DNA from: Nitrospinota bacterium
GTDB taxonomy: Bacteria > UBA8248
Direction of reading: 5' to 3'
NCBI GenBank assembly: GCA_011523725.1
Contig: WTGD01000289.1
Location: 1-9,804, forward strand
Length of the DNA stretch: 9,804 nucleotides
Positions 1 through 5,919 of the stretch are shown in pieces. How positions within the stretch are numbered: position 1 is the stretch's first letter; each line of letters opens with the position of its first letter. The position numbers were made by a program, and so were the translations under genes. The notes below the pieces were generated by a model. It was not told the DNA's origin. It searched no databases and was given only the letters and a program-made list of their open reading frames with translations.

Positions 1-51
1 GAGGGAGGCCGCACGGTGGGGGCCGGCGTCGTCACCGAGGTCGTCGAGTAG
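1..51 (+). CDS. tuf: Elongation factor Tu, C-terminal end (partial)
   Basis: This is the last 16 codons and TAG stop of a gene that begins left of the window. The translation EGGRTVGAGVVTEVVE matches the highly conserved C-terminus of bacterial EF-Tu domain 3 (the RTVGAGVV block). EF-Tu is the cytoplasmic GTPase that delivers aminoacyl-tRNA to the ribosomal A site. Only the C-terminal strand is visible, so no GTP-binding motif can be checked. In many bacteria tuf ends the str operon (rpsL-rpsG-fusA-tuf) directly before rpsJ, and that order fits here. The gap to rpsJ is only 25 nt and holds no terminator-like hairpin, so read-through from tuf into the S10 genes is likely. Confidence 0.93.
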   Translation, partial: EGGRTVGAGVVTEVVE

Positions 52-76
52 AGCGACGGAAGGATAGTACAAGAAT

Positions 77-385
77 ATGAGCCAGAAGATTCGGATACGA
101 CTGAAGGCATACGATCATCGCTTGCTGGACCAGTCCGTGGGCGAGATTGTCGATACGGTGAAGCGTACGGGTGCTTCGCTGGTGGGGCCGGTGCCGCTGC
201 CCACTTCCATCAACAAGTACACGGTGCTGCGCGGCCCGCATATCGACAAGAAATCGAGAGAGCAGTTCGAGATCCGGACGCATAAGAGGCTCGTGGACAT
301 CATGGAACCCACCCAGCAGACGGTGGATGCGCTCATGAAGCTGGAACTCGCTGCCGGCGTGGACGTCGAGATCAAGCTGAACTAG
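77..385 (+). CDS. rpsJ: 30S ribosomal protein S10 (NusE)
   Basis: This encodes S10, 102 residues, the normal bacterial length. S10 sits in the head of the 30S subunit and, as NusE, also joins NusB and NusG in transcription antitermination and coupling. Family hallmarks are the N-terminal KIRIRLKAYDHRLLD (residues 4-18), the GPVPLPT loop (38-43), the extended loop with YTVLRGPHIDKKSREQFEIRTHKR (48-71) and the closing VEIKLN. The start is the only plausible one. A GGAAGGA Shine-Dalgarno lies at 58-64, rather far (12 nt) from the ATG. It is the first gene of the S10 block, 13 nt before rplC. The short tuf-rpsJ gap leaves no room for the long S10 leader through which L4 regulates this operon in E. 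coli. Confidence 0.98.
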   Translation: MSQKIRIRLKAYDHRLLDQSVGEIVDTVKRTGASLVGPVPLPTSINKYTVLRGPHIDKKSREQFEIRTHKRLVDIMEPTQQTVDALMKLELAAGVDVEIKLN

Positions 386-398
386 ACGGGACGATGTG

Positions 399-1112
399 AT
401 GGAATTTTTACTTGGCCGAAAAATCGGGATGACCCAAGTGTTCTCGCCGGATGGCGGAGCGATTTCGGTGACGGTGGTCGAGGCGGGTCCTTGCACCGTC
501 GTACAACGAAAGACCGAAGAGCATGACGGTTATGCGGCCGTTCAGCTCGGGTATATGCCCCGAAAGGAAAAAGGCCTCTCGAAGGCGGCCTTGGGCCATT
601 TTCAAAAAGCGGGTACGCAGCCTTTTCGCTATCTAAAGGAAGTTCCGCTGGAGGATGAGGACGCGGAACTCGAAGCCGGCAGCCTCATCGACGTGACGAT
701 ATTCGATCGCGGCGATCGCCTCGACGTGACGGGCACGAGCAAGGGCCGCGGTTTCGCCGGTGTGATGAAGCGTCACGGGTTCGGCGGCGGACCTGCCTCT
801 CACGGCGGCATGTTCGATCGCCTACCGGGGGCGATGGGCGCTTCGGCGTATCCCTCGAAGATCATCAAGGGCAAGAAGATGCCGGGTCACATGGGGAACG
901 AGAAGGTCACCACGCAGGGGCTTTTGGTGGTGGACATCATCCCCGAGGAGAATCTGCTTCTGCTCAGAGGCGCCGTGCCCGGGGCGAACAATGGATTTGT
1001 GGTTTTGCGCAAGAGTGTCAAGGGCAACAGGGGCGGACTGGAAAAACCGAAAGAACAGGCCAGGAGTCTGAACCCCCTGAAGGCTTCCAAGCGGGCCGCG
1101 CGAGGGAATTGA
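399..1112 (+). CDS. rplC: 50S ribosomal protein L3
   Basis: L3 binds 23S rRNA early in 50S assembly and reaches toward the peptidyl-transferase centre. The 237-residue product begins MEFLLGRKIGMTQVF, the usual L3 start. It continues through the central loop with KGRGFAGVMKRHGF (115-128), PASHGG (132-137) and KGKKMPGHMGNEKVT (157-171), and ends the core at RGAVPGANNGFVVLRK (190-205). I chose ATG 399 over the GTG at 396 because the GGGA at 388-391 is then 7 nt away instead of 4. After about residue 207 there is a basic C-terminal extension of some 30 residues rich in Lys, Arg and Gly, making the protein longer than the about 205-215 residues common in bacteria. His164 stands where E. coli L3 has the PrmB-methylated Gln150. 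An 8-nt gap separates it from rplD. Confidence 0.97.
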   Translation: MEFLLGRKIGMTQVFSPDGGAISVTVVEAGPCTVVQRKTEEHDGYAAVQLGYMPRKEKGLSKAALGHFQKAGTQPFRYLKEVPLEDEDAELEAGSLIDVTIFDRGDRLDVTGTSKGRGFAGVMKRHGFGGGPASHGGMFDRLPGAMGASAYPSKIIKGKKMPGHMGNEKVTTQGLLVVDIIPEENLLLLRGAVPGANNGFVVLRKSVKGNRGGLEKPKEQARSLNPLKASKRAARGN

Positions 1113-1116
1113 GGAG
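1111..1116 (+). promoter_or_regulatory. Shine-Dalgarno site of rplD
   Basis: GAGGAG lies 4 nt before ATG 1121 and overlaps the rplC stop codon (1110-1112). It decides the rplD start in favour of ATG 1121 over an in-frame TTG at 1109, which overlaps the rplC end and has no such site. Confidence 0.8.
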
Positions 1117-1120
1117 CGAC

Positions 1121-1747
1121 ATGCCCCAGATTGACGTGTATGACCTCGAAGGACAGGTGGTGGAGCAGATGGATTTGCCCGAGTCCGTTTTTGATGGTGA
1201 GGTCAAGATGCACCTGATCCACCAGATGGTGAAGGCGCAACTCGCAGCAAAACGTGCGGGCACGCATTCGACGCTGACGCGCAAGGAAGTGCACGGCACG
1301 GGCGCGAAGCCTTTTCGCCAAAAGGGCGGGGGCCGCGCGCGCGCGGGCGACGTCAAATCCCCCATATGGCGGCACGGGGGAACCACCTTCGGCCCCAAGC
1401 CGCGCGATTACAGCCAGAAGATGAACAAGAAGATGAAAAGCGGCGCGCTCAGGAGCGCTCTGAATTTGAAATGGAAAGAAGGAAAACTGCTCATCGTGCG
1501 TGACCTCAATCTGCCCGAGCCCAAGACGCGCCTTATGGCGGAAGTCATCAAGAACCTGAATCTGGAGCGCAAGGCGCTAATCGTGGATGACGGGAGTGAG
1601 CGGAATTTCGAGTTGGCGACGAGAAACATCAAGGGCGCGAAACCGATGAGGCCCGAGGGTTTGAACGTCTACGACATCATGGGCCACGAGCACCTCGTCT
1701 GCACCAAGGGCGCGCTCGGCGGCATCTCGGAAAGATTGGCGGGCTAG
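1121..1747 (+). CDS. rplD: 50S ribosomal protein L4
   Basis: L4 is a primary 23S rRNA binder whose long loop lines the peptide exit tunnel. In gamma-proteobacteria it also represses its own operon. The product has 208 residues, close to the family norm. The tunnel loop is intact: RKEVHGTGAKPFRQKGGG (54-71), then RARAGDVKSPIWRHGG (72-87) and the DYSQKMNKKM segment (96-105). Lys68 in FRQKG aligns with E. coli Lys63, a known macrolide-resistance position, and is wild type. The C-terminal domain carries KALIVDD (151-157) and the NVYDIMGHEHLVCTKGAL segment (182-199) typical of L4. The start is set by the GAGGAG site at 1111-1116. Only 3 nt separate the stop from rplW. Whether this L4 regulates the operon cannot be told, since no leader target is present here. 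Confidence 0.97.
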   Translation: MPQIDVYDLEGQVVEQMDLPESVFDGEVKMHLIHQMVKAQLAAKRAGTHSTLTRKEVHGTGAKPFRQKGGGRARAGDVKSPIWRHGGTTFGPKPRDYSQKMNKKMKSGALRSALNLKWKEGKLLIVRDLNLPEPKTRLMAEVIKNLNLERKALIVDDGSERNFELATRNIKGAKPMRPEGLNVYDIMGHEHLVCTKGALGGISERLAG

Positions 1748-1750
1748 GTC

Positions 1751-2038
1751 ATGGAGAGCACATCCATCATCCGCAGACCCTGCGTGACGGAAAAAAGCAT
1801 CGCGAGCACCGAGGAGGCGAACAAGGTCGTATTCGAGGTTGCCGTCGGAGCGAACAAGATAGAGATCAAACAGGCGGTGCAGGAGTTGTTCGGCGTCACG
1901 GTACTGAATGTGAACACGATGCGGGTGCCCGGCAAGAAGGTTCGCATGGGCCGCTATCAGGGCACCAAACCAGCATGGAAAAAAGCGATTGTGACGCTGC
2001 GCGATGGCGATACGATCGAATTTTTTGAATCTGCTTAG
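1751..2038 (+). CDS. rplW: 50S ribosomal protein L23
   Basis: L23 sits at the mouth of the exit tunnel and is the main docking site for trigger factor and SRP. The 95-residue product is of typical bacterial length. It shows the family pattern IIRRPCVTEKS (6-16), KIEIKQAVQELFGVTVLNVNTM (36-57), the basic loop GKKVRMGRYQG (61-71) and WKKAIVTLRDG (76-86). In E. coli L23 the trigger-factor contact is Glu18 in the loop after the TEK motif; here the sequence after TEK15 (SIASTEEANK) has acidic residues at 21-22, but I cannot assign the equivalent residue securely. The ATG follows the rplD stop by 3 nt and has no good Shine-Dalgarno (only TAGG at 1745-1748, too close), so its translation probably depends on ribosomes finishing rplD. 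Confidence 0.97.
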   Translation: MESTSIIRRPCVTEKSIASTEEANKVVFEVAVGANKIEIKQAVQELFGVTVLNVNTMRVPGKKVRMGRYQGTKPAWKKAIVTLRDGDTIEFFESA

Positions 2039-2057
2039 TGATTGAGGCGAGGACGCT

Positions 2058-2888
2058 ATGCCGGTAAAAAAATACAAGCCGACTTCTCCGGGGCGGAGAT
2101 TTCAGGACGTTCTCCTCCGGGATGAGATCACGACGGATCGGCCCGAGAAGTCCCTGACCAAGGGGATGTCGAAATCCGGCGGACGAAACAACCGGGGCCG
2201 AATCACCACCTACCAGAGGGGCGGGGGCCACAAGCGCCGCTACCGGGTGGTGGATTTCCGGCGCGAGAAAACCGGCGTGCCCGGCAAGGTGCGTTCCATA
2301 GAATATGACCCGAACCGCTCCGCGCGGTTGGCGCTCATCGTCTATCTGGACGGGGAGAAGCGCTACATCATCGCGCCGGACGGCCTGGAGGTGGGCGCGA
2401 CCGTCAGTTCCGGACCGGACGCGGAGATCCGCACCGGCAACGCGCTGCCCGTGGAGCGGATTCCGCTGGGCACCACGTGCCACAACATCGAGATGAAGCC
2501 CGGACGCGGCGGACAAATCGCACGCAGCGCCGGCGTGAGCGCCCAGCTCATGGCGAAAGAGGGGAATTACGCGCAGTTTCGTCTATCATCCGGCGAGGTG
2601 CGAATGATTCATCTGTCGTGCTACGCCACGATTGGCGAAGTGGGAAACTCCGACCACAGCAACGTGAGTCTCGGCAAGGCGGGGCGCAAGCGCTGGCTGG
2701 GCCGGCGTCCCAACGTACGCGGCGTGGCCATGAACCCGGTGGATCACCCCCTGGGCGGCGGTGAGGGCAAGAGTTCGGGAGGCAGGCACCCAGTGACCCC
2801 GTGGGGCAAGCCGACCAAAGGATACAAGACGCGCAAGAAGGATAAGCCTTCTTCTAAATTCATCGTGCGGCGAAGAAAATCAAGGTAG
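2058..2888 (+). CDS. rplB: 50S ribosomal protein L2
   Basis: L2 is among the most conserved ribosomal proteins and is needed for subunit association and peptidyl-transferase activity. The 276-residue product matches the usual length (273 in E. coli). It starts MPVKKYKPTSPGRRF and has SGGRNNRGRITTYQRGGGHKRRYR (40-63), the OB-fold/SH3-like core, and the C-terminal signature VAMNPVDHPLGGGEGKSSGG (223-242). His230 aligns with E. coli His229, the residue tied to peptidyl-transfer function. The tail KTRKKDKPSSKFIVRRRKSR is basic as expected. A GAGGA site at 2049-2053 lies 4 nt before the ATG. Neighbours are rplW (19 nt upstream) and rpsS (25 nt downstream). Nothing is unusual. Confidence 0.98.
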   Translation: MPVKKYKPTSPGRRFQDVLLRDEITTDRPEKSLTKGMSKSGGRNNRGRITTYQRGGGHKRRYRVVDFRREKTGVPGKVRSIEYDPNRSARLALIVYLDGEKRYIIAPDGLEVGATVSSGPDAEIRTGNALPVERIPLGTTCHNIEMKPGRGGQIARSAGVSAQLMAKEGNYAQFRLSSGEVRMIHLSCYATIGEVGNSDHSNVSLGKAGRKRWLGRRPNVRGVAMNPVDHPLGGGEGKSSGGRHPVTPWGKPTKGYKTRKKDKPSSKFIVRRRKSR

Positions 2889-2913
2889 CCGGATCGAGGG
2901 AGATTGGATAGCG

Positions 2914-3198
2914 ATGCCACGTTCTCTTCATAAGGGCCCATTCGTAGACGCTCACCTTCGCAAGAAAGTGGAGGTGATGGACGAAAGCGGCGAGAAGCGG
3001 ATGATCAGGACCTGGTCGAGGCGTTCCACCATCATCCCGGATTTCGTCGGTCATACTTTTGCCGTACATAACGGCAAGAAATTCGTGCCCGTGTACGTGA
3101 CGGAGAACATGGTGGGTTTCAAGCTCGGGGATTTTTCTCCCACCCGCACGTTCCGCTCGCACTCGGGAATGACGAAGCGGCAGGTAACGCTGAAATAG
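2914..3198 (+). CDS. rpsS: 30S ribosomal protein S19
   Basis: S19 forms a complex with S13 in the 30S head near the A and P sites and contributes to bridge B1a with the 50S. The 94-residue product is of normal size. It carries the family signature: RSLHKGPFVDAHL (3-15), IRTWSRRSTIIPDFVGHTF (31-49), VHNGKKFVPVYVTENMVGFKLGDFSPTRTF (51-80) and a basic end. A GAGGGAGA stretch at 2896-2903 is the probable Shine-Dalgarno, about 10 nt upstream. The 37 nt after its stop is the longest gap in the window and leads into rplV. Confidence 0.98.
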   Translation: MPRSLHKGPFVDAHLRKKVEVMDESGEKRMIRTWSRRSTIIPDFVGHTFAVHNGKKFVPVYVTENMVGFKLGDFSPTRTFRSHSGMTKRQVTLK

Positions 3199-3235
3199 GT
3201 TTTGGTGGAACAGGCGAAACAGGCAAGGGAATGAC

Positions 3236-3571
3236 ATGTCCAAGGCGACTTTGAAGTATTACCGTGCCAAGCCGCGCAAGACGCGCCAGATAGCGGATAT
3301 GATCCGCGGCAAGCGGGTGGCGGACGCTCTCAACCTTTTGCGCCTGTCCACGCGCTCATCGGCCAAGGTGGTGGAGAAGGTGCTTCTCTCCGCACTCGCG
3401 AACGCCACCGACAAGGGTGAGCACGACGACCCCGAGGGTCTCATCGTGAAGAGCGTTCGGGTGGACGGGGGGCCGACGCTCAAGCGGTTCCGCGCTCGCG
3501 CGCGCGGGCGCATCGGCCGTGTCAAGCACAGAAGCTGCCACATTCGCGTGGATATCGGCGAAGCGAATTAG
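3236..3571 (+). CDS. rplV: 50S ribosomal protein L22
   Basis: L22 contacts all 23S rRNA domains and sends a long beta-hairpin into the exit tunnel beside L4. The product has 111 residues, standard for bacteria. The N-terminal part reads AKPRKTRQIADMIRGKRVADAL (11-32), followed by the helix VVEKVLLSALANA (45-57). The hairpin (about residues 76-103) holds VDGGPTLKRFRARARGRIGR and KHRSCHI and appears complete. The three residues TLK/LKR at its tip correspond to the E. coli MKR triplet whose loss gives macrolide resistance, and they are present. The ATG at 3236 has an AAGGGA site 5 nt upstream (3225-3230). An earlier ATG at 3231 touches that site and is out of frame. Confidence 0.97.
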   Translation: MSKATLKYYRAKPRKTRQIADMIRGKRVADALNLLRLSTRSSAKVVEKVLLSALANATDKGEHDDPEGLIVKSVRVDGGPTLKRFRARARGRIGRVKHRSCHIRVDIGEAN

Positions 3572-3576
3572 GGGGA
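3571..3576 (+). promoter_or_regulatory. Shine-Dalgarno site of rpsC
   Basis: GGGGGA begins at the last base of the rplV stop codon and ends 5 nt before ATG 3582. It supports starting rpsC there and not at upstream in-frame codons inside rplV. Confidence 0.7.
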
Positions 3577-3581
3577 TACAA

Positions 3582-4244
3582 ATGGGTCAAAAGGTTCACC
3601 CCATCGGTTTTCGGGTCGGCATCACCAGAGGCTGGAATTCGCACTGGTTCGCCAAGCACAATTTCGGCGACCTGCTTCTGGACGATCTGCGCATCCGCAA
3701 GTACGTCAAGGAGCGCCTCTCGCACGCAGGCGTGAGCAACGTGGAGATAGAACGCGCCAGTGAGCGCGCGCGCATCAACATCTGGACGGCGAGGCCGGGC
3801 ATCATCATCGGAAAGCGCGGTGCTGAGGTGGACAGGCTGAAGGCGGATCTGCAGGAACTCACCGGCAACCAGGTGAACGTGAACATCAAGGAGGTGCGCA
3901 AGGCCGAGATGGACGCCCAGCTCGTGGCCGAGAACATCGCCATGCAGCTCGAGCGCCGGATCGCCTTTCGCCGCGCGATGAAAAAGGCGGTTACCTCGGC
4001 TCTTCGCTTCGGTGCCAAGGGCGTGAAGATTCAGTGCGCCGGCCGGCTCGGGGGCGCCGAGATCGCGCGAACCGAGTGGTACCGGGAGGGCCGCGTGCCG
4101 CTCCAGACTCTCCGCGCGGACATCGACTACGGGTTCGCCGAAGGCAAGACGACATACGGAATTATCGGCGTGAAAGTCTGGATATTCAGAGGCGAGATGA
4201 TACGGCAAGCGAGAAGAACGCCTTCGCAGACCCTGGGTTCGTAA
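3582..4244 (+). CDS. rpsC: 30S ribosomal protein S3
   Basis: S3 lies at the mRNA entry channel of the 30S and takes part in mRNA unwinding with S4 and S5. From ATG 3582 it has 220 residues, within the usual 210-240. The start gives the conserved MGQKVHPIGFRVGITRGWNS. The frame stays open 21 codons further upstream into rplV, but those residues do not look like S3 and lack a ribosome-binding site. The KH domain has its GxxG loop in PGIIIGKRGAEV (72-83). The C-terminal domain shows RRAMKKAV (130-137), GAKGVKIQCAGRLGGAEIARTEW (144-166) and TTYGIIGVKVWIFRGE (190-205). The basic cluster 130-135 matches the region required for helicase activity in E. coli. Between rplV (10 nt) and rplP (20 nt). Confidence 0.97.
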   Translation: MGQKVHPIGFRVGITRGWNSHWFAKHNFGDLLLDDLRIRKYVKERLSHAGVSNVEIERASERARINIWTARPGIIIGKRGAEVDRLKADLQELTGNQVNVNIKEVRKAEMDAQLVAENIAMQLERRIAFRRAMKKAVTSALRFGAKGVKIQCAGRLGGAEIARTEWYREGRVPLQTLRADIDYGFAEGKTTYGIIGVKVWIFRGEMIRQARRTPSQTLGS

Positions 4245-4264
4245 CGGGAGTTTAGGAGCGGGAC

Positions 4265-4672
4265 ATGCTGCAACCGAAAAGAACGAAATTCAGAAAAATG
4301 CAGAAGGGACGCCTGGACGGCAAGGCCCAGCGCGGCTCGACGCTCTCGTTCGGCTCCTACGGGCTTCAGACCCTGGAGACGACGCACATTACGGCACGCC
4401 AGATCGAGGCGGCCCGTATCGCCATGACCCGCCACGTCAAGCGCGGTGGACGGATATGGATTCGCCTTTTCCCCGACAAGCCCATGTGCAAGAAACCGGC
4501 AGAAGTTCGGATGGGCAAGGGCAAGGGTTCGCCCGAGTACTGGGTAGCGCCCGTGCGTGCGGGCAGGATTCTCTACGAGATGGACGGCGTCGCCGACGAC
4601 ATCGCGCGTGAAGCGCTTCGTCTGGCTGCCCAGAAGCTGCCGTGCAAAACCAGGATTGTGACCTCTTCCTGA
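4265..4672 (+). CDS. rplP: 50S ribosomal protein L16
   Basis: L16 binds 23S rRNA near the A-site tRNA and is a late-assembly protein of the 50S. The 135-residue product is of typical length. It starts MLQPKRTKFRKMQKGR and shows GSTLSFGSYGLQTLE (24-38), the helix TARQIEAARIAMTRHVKRGGRIWIR (43-67), and the loop KKPAEVRMGKGKGSPEYWVAPV (76-97). Arg82 in EVRMGKGKG aligns with the arginine hydroxylated by the RoxA/YcfD oxygenase in E. coli (Arg81); whether that enzyme exists here cannot be seen. An AGGAG site at 4254-4258 lies 6 nt upstream of the ATG. Followed after 13 nt by rpmC. Confidence 0.98.
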   Translation: MLQPKRTKFRKMQKGRLDGKAQRGSTLSFGSYGLQTLETTHITARQIEAARIAMTRHVKRGGRIWIRLFPDKPMCKKPAEVRMGKGKGSPEYWVAPVRAGRILYEMDGVADDIAREALRLAAQKLPCKTRIVTSS

Positions 4673-4685
4673 GGGGGATGACGGC

Positions 4686-4907
4686 GTGAAATACAGCGAG
4701 GTCCTTGAGTTGAGCGATGATGAACTCGGGTTCAAAGAAAAGGAATTGCGCCAGGAGTTGTTCAACCTGCGTTTTCGCAAGGCAACGGGCCAACTGGACA
4801 ACACGGCGCGCATCAGTCTGCTCAAGCGGGATTTGGCGCGGGTGCTGACTTCAAAACGTGAGCGCGAAGGCGCGCAGGCCGCAGGCGCCGGGGGAGAGGA
4901 ATCGTAG
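4686..4907 (+). CDS. rpmC: 50S ribosomal protein L29
   Basis: L29 is a small helical protein beside L23 at the tunnel exit. The product has 73 residues and starts with GTG. It begins MKYSEVLELSDDELGFKEKELRQELFNLRFRKATGQLDNTARI, the classic two-helix L29 pattern with LFNLRF and GQLDN, then KRDLARVLTSKRERE. The last 14 or so residues (GAQAAGAGGEES region) form a low-complexity Ala/Gly/Glu tail that makes it slightly longer than the common 63-68. The purine-rich run 4671-4678, overlapping the rplP stop, serves as Shine-Dalgarno about 7 nt from the GTG. The stop codon is followed at once by the rpsQ ATG with no spacer. Confidence 0.96.
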   Translation: MKYSEVLELSDDELGFKEKELRQELFNLRFRKATGQLDNTARISLLKRDLARVLTSKREREGAQAAGAGGEES

Positions 4908-5168
4908 ATGAGTCAGGTTCGGGGCAGGCGCAAGGTTCGTGAAGGAAGAGTCGTTAGCGAAGTGATGGACAAGACCGTCACCGTCGAGGTGGTGCGTATT
5001 TTCAAGCATACGACCTTCAAGCGCGTCGTGCGCAGGAGAAAGAAATATCTGGTTCACGATGAGGAAAACTCCCTCAATACGGGAGACAGGGTGCGCATCA
5101 TCGAAACGAGGCCGCTCAGCCGGAGGAAGCGCTGGCGTCTTCTGGACGTGATTGAGCGCAGCAAGTAG
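4908..5168 (+). CDS. rpsQ: 30S ribosomal protein S17
   Basis: S17 is a primary 16S rRNA binder with an OB fold in the lower body of the 30S. The 86-residue product is normal. It has the conserved start RRKVREGRVVSEVMDKTVTVEVVR (7-30), the basic loop FKRVVRRRKKYLVHDEENSLNTGDRVRIIETRPLSRRKRWRLLDVI (37-82) and a short basic end. The ATG directly abuts the rpmC TAG stop (TAGATG). A GAGAGGA Shine-Dalgarno at 4894-4900 lies inside the 3' end of rpmC, so terminating ribosomes can restart here. rplN follows after 12 nt. Confidence 0.97.
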   Translation: MSQVRGRRKVREGRVVSEVMDKTVTVEVVRIFKHTTFKRVVRRRKKYLVHDEENSLNTGDRVRIIETRPLSRRKRWRLLDVIERSK

Positions 5169-5180
5169 GGAACGGAGAAA

Positions 5181-5549
5181 ATGATTCAAGTCGAAACAAT
5201 GTGCAGCGTGGCAGACAATTCGGGAGCGAAGCGCGCCCAGTGCATCAAGGTGTTGGGTGGCTCGCGACGGCGATACGCGCGGATCGGCGACATCATCGTC
5301 GTGGCGATTAAGGAAGCCGTGCCGAACAGTCCCGTGAAAAAAGGAGAAGTCAGACGCGCCGTCGTCGTTCGGACCGTCAAGGAGACCGGGCGCGAGGACG
5401 GCACCTACATTCGGTTCGACGACAATGCCGTTGTCATCATCAATGAGGCGCGCGAACCGATGGGGACGCGCATTTTCGGGCCCGTGGCTCGCGAGTTGAG
5501 GCGCAAGCGGTTCATGCGCATCGTTTCGCTCGCCCCTGAAGTTTTGTGA
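5181..5549 (+). CDS. rplN: 50S ribosomal protein L14
   Basis: L14 forms intersubunit bridges B5 and B8 with 16S rRNA and is also the docking site of the silencing factor RsfS. The 122-residue product has exactly the usual bacterial length. It starts MIQVETMCSVADNSGAKRAQCIKVLGG and holds the family signature AVVVRTVKETGREDGTYIRFDDNAVVIIN (60-88), GTRIFGPVARELR (95-107) and the end FMRIVSLAPEVL. Ribosome binding is probably through AGGGA at 5167-5171 or GGAG at 5174-5177. By E. coli convention this gene opens the spc operon, but the 12-nt gap after rpsQ contains no promoter or terminator, so the S10 and spc blocks look continuous. Confidence 0.98.
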   Translation: MIQVETMCSVADNSGAKRAQCIKVLGGSRRRYARIGDIIVVAIKEAVPNSPVKKGEVRRAVVVRTVKETGREDGTYIRFDDNAVVIINEAREPMGTRIFGPVARELRRKRFMRIVSLAPEVL

Positions 5550-5552
5550 GGA
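5548..5552 (+). promoter_or_regulatory. Shine-Dalgarno site of rplX
   Basis: GAGGA overlaps the rplN stop (5547-5549) and lies 5 nt before ATG 5558. It favours that ATG over an in-frame GTG at 5546, which overlaps the stop codon of rplN. Confidence 0.7.
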
Positions 5553-5557
5553 ACGAG

Positions 5558-5896
5558 ATGGGTTCGAATTCCAGAAAAACGCATGTGAAAAAGGGCGATA
5601 TCGTTCAAGTGATCGCCGGCCGCGAGAAGGGGAAAACCGGTAAGGTGCTTCAGGTGCTCAAAGATGAAAACCGCGTGATCGTCGAGAAGGTGAACATCGT
5701 GAAGCGGCACACGAAGCCCAGCCAGGGGCAGCAGCAAGGGGGCATCCTGGAGCGGGAGGGCAAGATTCACATCTCCAACGTCATGCCCGTGGACCCGAAG
5801 ACCAATCAGCCCTCGCGGATTCGGAGAAAGCGGCTTGAAGACGGTGCCCATGTGCGCGTGACGCACAGCAGCGGCGAATTGCTCGACACGGTATAG
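5558..5896 (+). CDS. rplX: 50S ribosomal protein L24
   Basis: L24 is an assembly-initiating protein of the 50S that binds domain I of 23S rRNA near the tunnel exit. From ATG 5558 the product has 112 residues, within the normal 100-115. The KOW/SH3-like motif is clear: HVKKGDIVQVIAGREKGKTGKV (9-30), then VIVEKVNIVKRHTKPSQ (40-56), GGILEREGKIHISNVMPVDPKTNQPSRIRRKRLEDG (61-96). The C-terminal zinc-binding cysteines found in some L24 proteins are absent. A Gln-rich spot (QGQQQ, 56-60) follows the conserved HTKPS. The Shine-Dalgarno at 5548-5552 sets the start. 23 nt lead to rplE. Confidence 0.97.
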   Translation: MGSNSRKTHVKKGDIVQVIAGREKGKTGKVLQVLKDENRVIVEKVNIVKRHTKPSQGQQQGGILEREGKIHISNVMPVDPKTNQPSRIRRKRLEDGAHVRVTHSSGELLDTV

Positions 5897-5919
5897 AAGA
5901 GAGAAGGATTATCATCGAA

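Noticed and set aside
394..399. Minimal ATG-TGA pair just before rplC
   Set aside because: It is an accident of the overlapping ATGTGATG string; the rplC ATG at 399 is better placed relative to the purine run.
3231..3254. Eight-codon out-of-frame ORF (ATG to TGA) at the rplV start
   Set aside because: Its ATG touches the Shine-Dalgarno, so ribosomes would not use it; it looks accidental.
3519..3581. Possible 21-codon extension of S3 into rplV
   Set aside because: No ribosome-binding site and no S3-like residues; the family start MGQKVHPIG is at 3582.
4127..4825. Other long - strand frames (also 3522-4208, 5806-6522, 1896-2516, 9348-9755)
   Set aside because: All are antisense to conserved genes, none gives a recognisable protein, and they are explained by codon bias of the + strand genes.
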